DNA from: Cavenderia fasciculata
Taxonomy: Eukaryota; Evosea; Eumycetozoa; Acytosteliales; Cavenderiaceae
DNA length: 64,000 nucleotides
Assembly: GCF_000203815.1 (NCBI RefSeq)
Contig: NW_004457736.1
Location: 124,001-188,000 of the forward strand
Reading direction: 5' to 3'
The position numbers and the translations under genes are program-made. The notes below the pieces were generated by a model. It was not told the DNA's origin. It saw nothing but the letters and a program-made list of their open reading frames with translations, and searched no databases. Shown in pieces: positions 44,537-56,736 of the stretch; the stretch's first letter is position 1; each line of letters starts with the position of its first letter.

Positions 44537-46136
44537 ATGGGAATCATCAGCTCAAGGTCATATTATCCTAGAGAGGATGACGAGGGTGTTGGACAAGTAG
44601 ACCCAACAACGAGTAATGCAGGTGGAGGTGGAGGAGGACGAGGAGACGAGGAGATGGCATATCCCATGACTTCGTTGTCATCATCGTTACTACCTCAACT
44701 CTTTAATACTCCTGTTGTCTATAGCAAGATTGCAATAAGAAAGGATACCATTAAAGTGGTTAGAGTTGACAAGAATAACAACAATAGTAGTAGTAGTACA
44801 TCGTCATCTAACACTGGTGTCAATGAAACAGACCAAGAACAAGATAAAGTTGTTATTATTACTAAATTACAACAACCAAATTATCACGTTGATAATGAAG
44901 AAGATAGTAGTAATAATGATATTATTACTTCAACAACTTCAACAACTGCAACAACAAATAACAATAACAACAACAACAACAACAATGAAAGTATAGATAT
45001 AAATGAAAGGTTTCCTACTATTGAGAATTATGATGATGACAATAATAATAATAATACAGATATAACATTACAAGTAACAGACCCATCAACTACTTCAACA
45101 ACATCAACAACTACAACTACTACAACTACTACAGCCAAGGTTATTAATACTACTGCTAGTAAATCAACATCACTAGAACCAATTGTAATCACAGAAGGAA
45201 TATACAATATTAAATTTAAATTTGATTCTGAAGAGCCATGCGTAATTGATATTTACTTGTTGGCTCATGAAGCTGATGAATCAGAGTATGTATACGCGTC
45301 TATAGACTCCTTCATATAATTTGTTTCATTTATTAATTAATTTCACTTTCCATCCCTATTTAGTACTATTAATGAATGTAATACACATCTTGGGCCATTC
45401 CATTTCAGTAGAGGATTGGATCAATCATTTTCACTTTCCAACTCTGAATACATTGATGTTTCAAAATTCTCAACAAAGGATCTAACTACCTTTGCAATTG
45501 AAAAGGTTCAATATCCACTCATTATAACTTTAAAGACTGGTAAATATATGTCAAATAATATCCTTGGAATCATTATTAATTAATTATTATTTTAGTTTCA
45601 TATTTAGAGGATCCATCATCATCATCATCATCAACATCAACAACATCAACACAAAAAATAATTAGATGTCAATATTCCTATTTAACATTACTTGCATGTG
45701 ATGATTACACCTATGATGTTAAAGCATTAAAACAAAAAAATGTAATTATCCTTTTACTGATCAGTAATATATTTAATTATTAATTTACTAATATTTTTAT
45801 ATATTTATTTAGTTTATTGATAGTAAAACAAGTTATATTACACATGATATTTATGGATATCACAGTAATAGTAATGAAACACCAGGAAACGATGATGATA
45901 AATTATGTTTGACATGTATGAGTGAAGAGAGAGATACATTACTTATTCCATGTCGTCACTTTTATCTTTGTGCCAATTGTGCCAGAGAAATCAAAGGTCG
46001 TTGTCCACTTTGTAGATCAATTGTTGGTTCAATTTTAAAAGTTTCTAAAAAAGATTTAGAATTACACCAACTACAACATAATAATCAACAATTTCTTCAA
46101 CAACAACAACAAGAAGATCGACATCAAGAGTTGTAA
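44537..46136 (+). CDS. MGRN1/RNF157-type RING E3 ubiquitin ligase, N-myristoylation motif
   Basis: Four exons at 44537-45285, 45364-45539, 45596-45741 and 45813-46136 give 464 aa. The ATG at 44537 is chosen because it yields MGIISSR, a good N-myristoylation signal as in MGRN1-family proteins. The conserved family core is IAIRKDTIKVVRV, then YNIKFKFDSEEPCVIDIY, then LGPFHFSRGLDQSF and PLIITL. It is interrupted by a Ser/Thr/Asn-rich insert at about 85-215. The C-terminal RING-HC (CLTCMSEERDTLLIPCRH...CANC...CPLC) lies at about 389-425 and has all eight zinc ligands. The protein probably ubiquitinates membrane-proximal targets; animal relatives act on endosomal trafficking and receptor turnover. 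A poly-Q tail closes the protein. It is convergent with the Rpn2 gene, 217 bp apart. Confidence 0.88.
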
Positions 46137-46353
46137 AAGTATAGTATAGTTTTTATTTTTGTATAAATAAATAAATTTACCCATTTTTTGTATATAGTAT
46201 ATTATATCTTTTATCTTTCTTTTCTTCCTTTTTGTTTTTTACAATTATAAAATCATTTTAATTTGTTTTGTTTTTTATTTCTATCTAATTTAACATTATT
46301 ATTATTTTTTGTATATATACTTTTTTGTTTGGTTTTGCTTTGTTATGTTTTGT

Positions 46354-49300
46354 TTAATCAGTAAATTCAAATGGTTGAGGAGTCTTTGGTTCAGGTAAAT
46401 CTGGTTTCGAGGCAGCGGCGGCGGTATTTCCAGATGATGCAGTGATTGGCTTGACGGTTGGTCTTTCCAAGGCAACCAATTGTTCTGGTTCCTCTGGTTT
46501 CTTGTCTTTGAGTAAAACAATACCAATGGAAGGATTCTTTTTGATTGGAGCGTAACGTGGGTCGTCATAGACAATGTATGGCAATTGTTTTGGTACGATT
46601 CTCATTGGATTTTGCTTGCGGTCAAATGCTGGTTCCTTTTCCTTTTCTTCCTTTTCCTTTTCTTCTTTTTCCTTTTCCTCCTTTTCTTTTTGTTCCTTTT
46701 GCTCCTTTTCCTTTTCTTTTTCCTTTTCAATCTCTTGGTCGATACTCATGGACGAACGGCTGTGCGACAATCCACCCTTACCCTTACGGCCTGTGATGGA
46801 GAGGACGGCAGTCTCGATCTTGGAGGGTGCGTTGGTGGTAGTTTGCTTGGTCTCTGGTGGGTATCCAAATAGAGATGGCTTGCAGTTGGACTTGACCGAG
46901 AAGACTGGCATCTCGAGGTTCTTGTTGACACCAATGATGGCGGTGGGGGTAACGGCCAAACCAAAGAAATGGGTCATTGGGAACCAGTACCAAAATTGGA
47001 GGAAACCGGCAATACCAATGATAGCATGCATGTTCTTGTGTCCCGATGGTGAGTGCAATGCAATGGTCGAGTTTCTACCACCAGCATCAATAATACCCTG
47101 TGCGAGAACGGCACCATACTTGGACATGGCGTCTTCACGCTTGTCGTTGATGACAGTGATAAACTGCTTGCGGTAAGTCTCGACTTCGGCAACTTGCTCC
47201 TTGGTACCTTGGATCAACACCATAGCAATGGCAATCCAGGCGCTTTGACGTACCAATCCGACAGTATCTTGAGTCAATGTCTTGAGGATATCCAAAGCTT
47301 CACGCGATCCAGTACCAGCACACGAGATACCCAATGCCAAAGCAGATCCGTATCTGACGTGTGGGTTGTAAGACTCGGACAATAAAAGGACAGCCTTTGG
47401 ACACTTTTCTGGTTGCTTGGACAACACAAAACCTATACATGTAACAGATGCTCTTCTTACAGAATCATTACCATCACTAACTGCATAGTGAAGTAATTTA
47501 CGAAGTGCATCATTGTTTCCAGTACCACAATATGCCATAGCAATTGTATACATACCACCATATCTTAATAATGGATCCTAAAAAATAAATAAAAAATAAA
47601 AAGAAAATTAATATCTTATCAAAAGTAATGATCATTGGGAGTTGCTTTTTACCTTGTCTGAAATTAATTGTTCAATTAAAGTGTCGGCACTTTCTTCCTT
47701 TCCATACATGGTAAATGAAAGACCAAGAGCTAATGATCTAATAATCTTTTCATGTTGGGTTTCATGAGCATAGGCAAGCATTTCATTGATTGCCTTTTTC
47801 GATCCAGTACCAGTCATGACCAAACCCATAGCAACACCAGCAGCTTCACCTGAAATTGCATCATCATTATATAAAATACCCTTTAAATCTTCATAGATTT
47901 CTATATAAACAGTAAAAATAAAAATATTAGTAAAACAAATAATAATAATATTTTTTTTTCCTTTTGTTCAACTTACCATCATTACCAGTGGCCATTTCGG
48001 AAAGACCAATACCCAATGAAGCACCATGTTGAAGGATGACATTATTGTAACGAAGTTTCTCTTGAAGGTAAGAGGTGACAGCTTCACCATGGCCAGCATG
48101 GATGAGACCAAGAGCGTACAAGGCTCCAGATTCTGAATATGGGTGGGCATTTGGTGTAGAGGCTGGAAGATAACTCTTTAAAATGGTCTTTGATTCCTTG
48201 ATGTGTCCTCTGTTGATGATACCCAAAGAAGCGGTGGCACTAAACTTGGTCCAATGTGTTGATCTTGCTAACCATTCCAAATTCTCTCTTAAAAATGTAT
48301 CTCTAGTTGTACCAGCATGCATAATAGCATTGGCAAATAATGTACCAGAATAAAAGATTGCCCCTTTTTGTAATTCTGATACAGACTAAATAAATATAAA
48401 TAAATAAAGAGATTAGTAAACTATATAGAAAATTGTGATCATTATGTATGTTTGTTGTTGTTTGATTGATTTTTACCTTCATAATTTGTAAAACATTCAT
48501 ATCGGTATTACAATTTCTATAGAGGAATTCCAAATATAAATTGATAGAAGTGTCACCAGAGAGAATGGTACGGAGTCTCTCTAAACGTAAATCATGAGAA
48601 TCTGGCTTGGCAGAACCCTCAACATCCATCTTGCTCTCGGATGATAATGGTGTTGGTAAGGTCTTACGGATATTTAATAAAAATTGTTGTGATCCATTTT
48701 GGAATAAATCAAATGCAATTTGGTAAGCTAATAATAATGAGTCCTACAAAGAAATAAATAAAAATGTATTAATAACTAAATATAAATTATGTATTTACAT
48801 TTTAACTACATACTTCATCCTTTTGAGTTAAAGATAATAAAATTTTTGAGACTTGTTCAGCATCATCCAAGAAAATGAGGCATTGAGTGATACTGATGAA
48901 ATCTGGTTGTTCAAGAGAGAGGTATAATTTAACAAGAATGGCCAAAACGGATTGACGGAATGTACGATTAGAGACAATGGTATTACAAATATTTAAACAA
49001 TAGGTGAGCATGGAAGCAACGTTTCCAGAGTCGGCTATTGATCTTTCAATGATATCTAATCTCTTTGATTCTAATGCAATACCTAAAGCTTGTTTATATG
49101 ATCCTTCCCTATAATAAATAAATAAATAAATAGAAAAATAAAAAAGAGTTAGAGAGAGGAATAATAATCTATTCATTTGATCCTTCTTTTTAGTTGTTTC
49201 CAAAACACATACTTGAAACATCTTTCAAACATTCCCATGACGATTGATTCTAAACGTGGATCTACTGGTATGGTATCCGATTGAGCTCTTAATTTAATAT

Positions 49301-49873
49301 ATTCATCAATGAATTTATCTGTAAAGTAATAATTTTTTTTTTTTTCAAAATCAAAGTATTAGTTAGCTAATTTACTGACTGTTGTTGGGATCCTATTTGT
49401 TGATTGATGATTTATCGTCGACATACATAATAAAGTTTCAACATATTCACTCTTTGAAAGTACGTTAAAGAGTCCACCTGAAGACAAAGCATATTGCATC
49501 GAGTTGTTAAAGTCACCAAGATGATAGTATACCTTTGACACTACCAATGATGCCAATTCATGTTGTGCAAATGATTTTTTGTCTGATAATTGTTTTCTAT
49601 TTAAATAGTAGTAGTAGTTGTATGTGATGTGATGGTGAGTGTTAATATATGATCAATTTTCGTATCTATTCCTAATTTATTCTCTATAGATAGAGAATAG
49701 TGTAATTAAATGTAATGTAAATGGTGGACGTACATGGTGTTGATTGATGTAGCAACCTCTGGCCAGAACTCGTCGACAACATGATCGAGCTTTTGAAGAG
49801 CAAATGATTGAAGTTCAACTTGCTCTTCTTCAAGCAATGCAATAAAACTAGAAGCTGATGTTAATCCTCCCAT
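46354..49873 (-). CDS. psmD1: 26S proteasome regulatory subunit Rpn2 (PSMD1)
   Basis: Eight exons at 49734-49873, 49376-49596, 49213-49318, 48814-49108, 48477-48743, 47977-48385, 47653-47900 and 46354-47577 close in frame to 969 aa. The start (ASSFIALLEEEQVELQSFAL) and SEYVETLL, LAYQIAFDL, SLGIINRGH and ESGALYALGLIHAG match Rpn2. The middle is a toroid of proteasome/cyclosome repeats (GEAAGVAMGLVMTG, VRYGSALALGISCAG). The C-terminal part has the family NKNLEMPVF and LPYIVYDDPRYAPI segments. An unusually long Lys/Glu run lies between them at about 840-880. Rpn2 is the scaffold of the regulatory particle base and helps dock Rpn1, Rpn13 and deubiquitinase partners. The length agrees with the family (about 950). 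Confidence 0.95.
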
Positions 49874-50372
49874 TGTATATATATATTGTCGTCTATGTAT
49901 CAAACTAACTAACTAACTAATTGAGATATATATAAAAGTTTATAAAAAAAAATGAATAAAATGATAATAATAATAATAATATAGTGTGTAATGTAATTTA
50001 GCTCTTTTGATGTTCACTCATCAACTTGGCAATCATAAAAAAAAAAAAAAAAGAACCACAAAGAAAAAAAAGAAAAAATTAAAAAAAAATTAAATTTCAT
50101 TTTATTGTCTGTTTTCAAGATTCACTCAACAAGCAAGACAAAGACAAAGAAGAAGGTTTAATAATATCTTATCTTTACAACTTATTACTCATACAATCAA
50201 CTAACAAAAAGAAAGATATCTGTATAATACGATTGATAGCAGGCAGGCAGGTGAAATCTCGAGATAGGAACGATTGGATTGGGAGGATACTTTGAAAGAA
50301 CCCCTTCTATTCGTCTACTACAGGTTACCCACTACTACACTACTGCTCGCAGCCAGCCCTTAATCTATTTAC
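49874..50372. other. Divergent promoter region, Rpn2 / AMPK-gamma-like gene
   Basis: 499 bp between two head-to-head starts. It contains A/T homopolymers, AATAAT repeats and TATATATA near the Rpn2 side. A GC-richer stretch lies at 50230-50350. No proteasome-type or other motif could be assigned by eye. Confidence 0.45.
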
Positions 50373-52036
50373 ATGTGGTATACCGATGAAGATGAAGAGA
50401 CAGCAGAGATCATAGACAACATTGAAAAAGAGGAAACTAAAATCATCAAGCAGAAAGCTTTTCACCATAGCCATCATCAACAAGTGTTGAATCTTATGAA
50501 TAACAATAATAATCAACAAGATTCAAACTCAGATATAAATATCAATAATAATAATAATACAACCTTTGTAAATAATAATAATAATAATAGCAACGACAAC
50601 AAGATGGATAGAAATAATAAATCATTAAATGATAGTGATAATAATGTAATTAGAAGTTCGTCGGGGTCATCACCATCACCTTCACCGTCACCAATGGCTT
50701 CATCTAGTGACACCATGTTTGTCATTGAAGAGTTACCCGAGTCATCAAGTGGTGGAGCAACTACTACAGCTATCAACCTTCAACTACCCAAGTTTGTAGA
50801 TACAGCTGCACCAACACTCCATCTCTCACCCATCCCTAAAAAGAAAATGATCAATGATGACGATGAAGAAGAAGTAGAAGTGGAACCAAACATACTACCA
50901 TCATCATCAAATAGAGATACACCCAATCTAATTAGTGGTCTAAGAAGTATCAATGAAAGTAAAGATGATATTCCCGAACCAACTACACCAATCACACCAC
51001 AAACCCCATCATCATTATCAACAAGTAAAGATAATAATAATAATAACAATATTAATATTGTTAATCTTAATAATAATAATAATGGTAATAATCAATTTAC
51101 ATTTATACATTCACCACCAGATTTATCAACAATGACACAACATCAACATAATATTTATGTTGGTAAATTGGTATTTTCACAATTCCTAAACAAACATACA
51201 TGTTATGATGTCATCCCAATCAGTGGAAAGGTGGTTGTATTGGATACCAAACTCGTTGTAAAATCGGCATTCTATGCTTTGGAAGAGAATGGTATAAAGT
51301 CTGCACCTCTTTGGAGTCCAGATCTTCAAGACTTTACTGGAATGATTACTGTATCTGATTTTATTGATATCTTACTCTACTATTACAACAAACCAAAATC
51401 TGATAATATCTTTCAAGATATGGGTATTCATAGAATTGAAACTTTTTGGAGAGGTAATTAGAAAAAATCAATAATCAAAAAAGAAAAGAAACTTTATTTA
51501 TTAACATCTTTTATTATATCTTTTTGTTTACAGAAATTAATGTAGAAAGACCAAAAACTTTAATTTATACTGAACCTGAAACCAACCTTTTTGAAGCTGC
51601 TTCCCTTTTGTTAAAATATAAAATCCATAGATTACCAGTTGTCGATAAAAAGGAAACAAATTCTATTCTTCACATTCTAACTCATTCTAGAATATTAGCA
51701 TTTATGATGAAAAGTGTAAGGAAAAAGAAATCAAAAAAAGATTTATAATCAAATATTAAATATTAATCTTAATTATTTATTTAATTATTATTTAGTTACC
51801 AGATTTACCAAGTGGTTTATTATCATGTACTTTGGGGTCACTTGGAATTGGAACATTTGAAAATGTTTGTACTGTGAGCGTAGACACTCCACTTGTTCAA
51901 GTTTTAAAGTTATTGTCGGAAAAGAAAATATCTGCTGTACCAATATTAGATGAATCCGATAAAGTAGTTGATGTTTATTCTAAAGGTGATGTTACTGTAA
52001 GTTATTAATAATAATCAATTATTATCATTGATTTTG

Positions 52037-52080
<44 letters not shown>

Positions 52081-52348
52081 GCTTATGGCAAAACAAGGAA
52101 TTTTATCACCATCAGATTTGGATAAACCAGTTCATCAAGTATTAAGCACATTCTCCAGACTATGGCAAAGACCAGAACAAGTATATTCATGTACAAAGAA
52201 CGATAAATTGGGTGATGTGATTGAAAAGTGTATAAAAAAGAGAGTACATCGTTTGATAGTGGTAGCAATCGACTCTTCCAAAAAGGTTGAAGGTATTCTT
52301 TCATTGTCTGATATCTTAAACTTTTTATTAAATCTAAATAAATATTAA
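50373..52348 (+). CDS. CBS-domain protein, AMP-activated kinase gamma-like (SNF4)
   Basis: Four exons at 50373-51453, 51534-51715, 51796-51996 and 52082-52348 give 576 aa. Residues 1-255 are an acidic, poly-Asn and Ser/Pro-rich extension. From about 265 (VFSQFLNKHTCYDVIP) four CBS motifs follow, two Bateman modules: SAPLWSPDLQDFTGMITVSDF, HRLPVVDKKET...ILTHSRIL, SAVPILDESDKVVDVYSKGD and HRLIVVAID...GILSLSDIL (shortened). The sequence around LWSPDLQDFTGMITVSDFI is characteristic of AMPK gamma, the nucleotide-sensing subunit of the AMPK heterotrimer. Alpha and beta subunits are not in the window. The long disordered extension is common in this lineage. It is convergent with the LysM gene. Confidence 0.88.
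52038..52080. repeat. TTTA microsatellite within the last intron of the CBS gene
   Basis: About ten TTTA units form the pyrimidine/T-rich end of the intron, running directly into the AG acceptor at 52080-52081. Confidence 0.85.
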
Positions 52349-52797
52349 AATATCGACATAACATACATATATAAACATCATCATGAGAATCCTTTTTTTT
52401 TTTGAGGGACAATAAACACTATTAATATAACGAATCTATATTTATTTTTAGAATCTATCTTATATATATTCCCAATTATTATTATTAGGTTGATTATTAT
52501 TGTTGTTGTTTGATGAATTAAAATTGGGGAGGGGAGTTTCCTATAAGAAATCGGATTGTTTGTTGGACATGTTTTATATATAACTTTTTGAATTCATTGT
52601 CTGTTAAGAGTAATGAGATTAACAAAAAAGAAATACTAGTATGATATTGGGGAGGTTTTGGAAGAGGAAAAAAAAAAGGTTGTTTTTGGAAATATACAAT
52701 CAATGATAATTATAAACTCGTCATTTGTTTGTTGTTGTTTTAAGATTAATTATTATTATTTTGTTGTTGTGTATAATATTATTATTATTATTATTAT
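52349..52797. other. Convergent 3' intergenic region, CBS / LysM genes
   Basis: 449 bp of AT-rich DNA with a GT-rich patch near 52500-52680. Neither strand shows a credible gene. It contains the 3' ends of both flanking genes. Confidence 0.5.
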
Positions 52798-53427
52798 TTA
52801 AAGTGGATTTAATTCATCATCTATAAGAGAGAATTGATTTAAAGTCTTTTCATCTACAGTATTTACCAAAGGTGATATGCTAAGTGTTGAAATGGGTATT
52901 TTATATCCTGATCTATCAGAGTTTAGAGGGATATTAAGTAGGTTATTATGATTATGATTATTATTATTATTGTCTAGGTTAACTTGAGTAATTGTACCAG
53001 TAGATGTTGTATACTTGTTATTATTTAGATAGTTGTTTAGATCCTTGTTTGTATTATTATTAAACTCTGTGAAAAAGTCAGTGTTGCTATCCAAGCTTCC
53101 ATTTCGTCTCATCTCTGAGAATGTACTCAGACTATTGTAGCTATTGTTACGGCTGATATTGTTGCTGGTGCTGCTACTCGATCCTTCATCACCATCCTCT
53201 TGTTTGACGGGAATCAATAGTGTCTTTTTAATGTGTAGTGTATCTTGTGTCCAAATCTTGTTGATTCTCTTAATGTCTGCCACAGACGATCCATATTTCA
53301 ATGCCAAACCTTGTAAAGTATCTTGAGGTGTCAATACATGTGTAATACATTTCTCTTCGCCTCCTAATGTATTGTCGGTTGTCTTTGTCTTTAATTCTCT
53401 TTGTTGTTGTTGGACTGGTGAATACAT
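52798..53427 (-). CDS. LysM-domain protein
   Basis: A single-exon frame of 209 aa from ATG 53427. One LysM motif lies at about residues 27-73 (HVLTPQDTLQGLALKYGSS...IKRINKIW...LLIPV), which is complete. The rest is Ser/Asn-rich with an Asn run. There is no signal peptide or membrane segment, so it resembles the cytosolic LysM proteins of the eukaryotic LYSMD type rather than a secreted peptidoglycan binder. The role of that group is poorly known. The initiator choice is supported by the MYSPVQQQQR start and the AT-rich DNA upstream. Confidence 0.8.
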   Translation of the reverse strand: MYSPVQQQQRELKTKTTDNTLGGEEKCITHVLTPQDTLQGLALKYGSSVADIKRINKIWTQDTLHIKKTLLIPVKQEDGDEGSSSSTSNNISRNNSYNSLSTFSEMRRNGSLDSNTDFFTEFNNNTNKDLNNYLNNNKYTTSTGTITQVNLDNNNNNHNHNNLLNIPLNSDRSGYKIPISTLSISPLVNTVDEKTLNQFSLIDDELNPL

Positions 53428-54199
53428 GTTTTGAAATATTTATATATATATATTATAAACAATAATAATATTTGTTATGTTGTGTTTTGTTTTGTTTTGT
53501 TTGTCTCGAGCGAGAAGAGGAGGAAGAAGAAAGAAAGAATAGTTTAAAATAAATAGCACTATTAACTAATACTATTATTATTATTTGCGATGCGTGTTGT
53601 TATTGTTTGTTTCAGTGATATCAATCTATCTATCAATCTTTATCTATCTTTATCTATGTATAATGATTGGTGAGGTAGAGGTAGAGGTAGAGGTGTGATT
53701 CAACTATTATTATTATTAATTTCAAAATTTTATAATAACACAATGGTTACCCCCTTCTTCTTCTTTGTTGTTTGTTATAAATTAATGACCGATTTCTTTT
53801 GTGGTGGATTTTTAATACAATAATTATTATTAATATTCCTAGTTATTATTATTGTGGTGTTGATAATAGTTCCTATGAGAGACAACGGCTTAATCAAAAC
53901 TGTTTGTCTGTTCTCTTCCTTGCTTGTCAGAATTTAATAGTTGGAGGAGGAAGTTGTTTCTACACAAACTAGTGGAGCCGAAACTACTTCGCTTCAAGTG
54001 ACGTTCGGAAAGCAAGTCCTTTTTTTACATTAATTTTCTAAAAAGCATTCCTGGGGACGTTTTTTAAACACCTCTGTCCCTAATTTGGATGAGACGATCA
54101 ACACTCCTCACCTTTATCTCTCTACAGTTGAGATTTTAAAACCTAATCACTTTCCTTTTTTTCTTTCTTTTGTAATAAATTGAATTTATTTTATTATTA
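53428..54199. other. Intergenic region between the LysM and Rrp36 genes
   Basis: 772 bp. It contains TATATA directly upstream of the LysM gene, GAGGTA repeats at 53676-53696, and a GC-richer island at 53960-54130 (around CTGGGGACG) of unknown meaning. No gene is seen. Confidence 0.45.
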
Positions 54200-55416
54200 T
54201 TATGAATTGGTAGAATAATCTCTTCTGTTTGGAATTCTGACTTGATCCTTTGAAGTAACCTTTTTTCTTCTCTTTTCCATAAACTTGTCCAATTTTCCAG
54301 TTTCTTTGAGTTCTTTGTATTTCTCTTTGAGTGCAATATCCTTCATACCCTTCTGAGATTGGTAGTATGGTTTCTTGCCCTTCTTGACCAATTCTATTTC
54401 CTTTTCGGCCCATTGGTCCTTTAGTTCTCTCTGTTTGTCCTTGATGTGTTGCGAATGTAATTTTGATTGGGTGGATTGAATTTCCTTTTGTAATATTTCT
54501 GCTTCGTGTTCGTCGGTCGTCTTGTTTAATTTTTCTCTCATCTTTGTAATGTTTGTCTTCATGACATCGTCCAAGAACCCATAGTTTTGTCGATAGAACT
54601 TTTCACTAAACTCTCCTCCATTGTTTGAAAATCTTGGATCTCTTGCTTTTGGTTTATTATCTTTTACAACTACTCTATATCTTGATACTGGTCTCGTTGC
54701 AGTTACTTCTGCTGGACTAGAAATAATAAATAAACAAATAAATTACTATTAATTCCACTATTCAATTCTATTACTTACGCATCCTTATTAATATTATTTG
54801 ATTTAAAAAATTCCTTTGGTTTTCCATAACCATTTTGATTTCTATCTTCTATCGTTTCTCCAAGTGTCTTTTGTGATTTACCCAGTGCTATTTCATCGGA
54901 TTTCTTCTTGTCCATTGCCAATAAAGTTGAAAATGATACACTTCCCAATTCTCTTTTAATCATTTCTTCTTCGTCATCTTCTTCTTCTTGGTCACTATCA
55001 TTATCATCATTTGAATCATCGCTATATTCTAGTTCTTCGGGAGAGTCATCTTCATCCTCTTCATCATCTTGTTGATTTTTAAAAGTTCTTGCGTATCTCT
55101 TCTTTTCTCTTTCTTGTTCTTGGTCACTATCATCGTCGTATTGAGGAATGTCATCTTGGTCATCACCAAAGTTTTGATAGGTCAATGCTCTTTTTCTCGT
55201 TCTTTCATCCAAGTATTGAGTATCATCCTCTTCTTCTTGTTGTCTATTATTGTTGAATCCTCCTCTTCCTCTACCTCTACCTCCACCTCTTCCTCTACCT
55301 CCTCCACCTCCTCTACCGCCGCCACCTCTTCCTCCTCCTCCTCTGCCTCTACCACCACCACCAAAAGATGATGATCTATTAAAACCATTGTTATTATTAC
55401 TGTTTCCTCTCCACAT
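54200..55416 (-). CDS. rrp36: Rrp36 ribosomal RNA processing factor with N-terminal RGG/GGR tail
   Basis: Two exons at 54779-55416 and 54200-54716 give 384 aa. The C-terminal half has the Rrp36 hallmarks: PVSRYRVVVKD, then ARDPRFSNNGGEFSE, YGFLDDVM, KPYYQSQKGMKDIALKEKY and a basic KRRKKVTSKD end. Rrp36 is a nucleolar factor needed for early cleavages of pre-rRNA on the way to 18S rRNA. The first 60 residues are a Gly/Arg repeat (GGRGRGGGGRGGGG), a nucleolar RGG-type tail not usual for Rrp36, followed by long Asp/Glu runs. The start codon is shared only with this tail, and frame continuity across exon 1 shows it belongs to the same protein. It is divergent from the MYND gene. Confidence 0.88.
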
Positions 55417-55614
55417 GATGATTGATACTGTATATCTATATCTATATCTATATATCTGTAGATGTGTCAGTAATATATATTAGTGTAAATAAATAAATAA
55501 AAAAGAAAAAACGAATCGATTCTTTCGTGTGTTTCGTCAACTCGACGTTCGAGTGTGATATTAATATCAATTCATTTTCAAATTTGTTTACAAAGAAGAT
55601 AGCAATAACATAAA
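55417..55614. promoter_or_regulatory. Short bidirectional promoter region, Rrp36 / MYND gene
   Basis: Only 198 bp separate the two opposing ATGs. The left side has ATATCT repeats (55432-55456); the centre has a GC-richer patch with GTTTCGTCAACTCGACGTTC. Both genes must share this control DNA, which suggests co-regulation; that is inferred from spacing only. Confidence 0.55.
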
Positions 55615-56563
55615 ATGGCTTCAGTATACACAACAAAGGTAAGAGGGGAAGACGATACAGAATAGAAGAATAGAAACAAGAACAATGACAATGTGTTGAA
55701 AAGATTAAAGTGATTAACATCTTCTTCATTCATTCAATTCATTTAGAGAGGTAAAACAAAGAAAGCAAAGCTTGGTATTAGAAAAGATAGTAAGAATAAT
55801 CAAGCAAACAAGTTGGTACAACAAGTGAGACAGACAACTACTAAAAAGTCACAAGCAGATGTAATCAACCCACTCGATTTCTCTGACAAGTGGAACAACT
55901 TAAAGTTGACTGGCGAAGAAGAAAGAAGAGCATTGGCACTCGTCGCAAAGTGTCAATTCAAGCAATGTAAATCTGGTGGTAAAATAGACGGTACTCCTCT
56001 CATGTTGTGTGGAGCTTGTCAAAGTGTTTCATATTGTTCGCGAGATTGTCAAGTAGGTGATTGGAAATTACACAAAGAGAAATGTAAAGATTACGCTCTC
56101 AAGAAACAAAATGCAAATGATGATCTATTGAAAACTATAACTGAAAGTAAGGAAAAGTAAAAAGAAAAAGAAATAGAAATAGAAAAAGAAAAAGAAAAAG
56201 AAATAGAAATAATACTTTTGGAAATTAATATTAATTATTATTTTTTTTAAAGCAATTAAACAATTGGAAATTTTAAAGACTACTGAAACTACGTCATCTT
56301 CTACTATTCAAGGAAATCCTTGGATCGATGATAATGGGGAACCATCTGATGATGAAGAAGGGGAGGACGAACCACCAAAGAAATCAAACGATACTAAAAT
56401 TGCCACCTCATCCTCAACGTCGAGTACTGCCACTACGACATCTTCTGGCGCCAATGGACAACAAAGTAAAAACGTTAATTGGTCATTGTTTAAAGATGAG
56501 GCATTTGTTGAAGAGCAACAAGTATCAGGAGACGAACAAGATGGAGAAAGCTCTGATGAATAA
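55615..56563 (+). CDS. MYND-type zinc-finger protein
   Basis: Three exons at 55615-55638, 55747-56146 and 56253-56563 encode 244 aa. The 8-codon first exon (MASVYTTK) carries the only ATG upstream of the basic segment RGKTKKAKLGIRKD. The finger lies at about 100-140: CQFKQC, then LCGACQSVSYCSRDCQVGDW and HKEKC, the full Cys/His set of a MYND domain, which usually binds proline-rich peptides. The tail is acidic and Ser/Thr-rich, with conserved-looking NPWIDDNGEPSDDEEGED and NWSLFKDEAF segments. No SET or other catalytic domain is present. The role is unknown. The gene shares a 198-bp upstream region with rrp36, so a link to ribosome assembly or nucleolar function is conceivable but unproven. 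Confidence 0.82.
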
Positions 56564-56673
56564 TCCAACCGCTTTTCCTTTTAACATAATAAAACAAAAC
56601 CACCGACTACTGTAATATTCTCAAACAAAACAACCTTTGCGCATTGCGATATGGATTTCTTAATTTAAGAAGA

Positions 56674-56736
56674 ACTGTGGCCCGCTCGCTCATATCATGA
56701 TCCTTTTTAACTTTTTTAAAAGTCATGGGCCACAGT
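56674..56736. other. Inverted repeat, 10-bp arms ACTGTGGCCC / GGGCCACAGT
   Basis: The arms at 56674-56683 and 56727-56736 are exact reverse complements, separated by 43 nt that also contain CATGAT and a partner GTCATG. It could form a stem in RNA or mark the ends of a small element; neither is proven. Confidence 0.45.
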
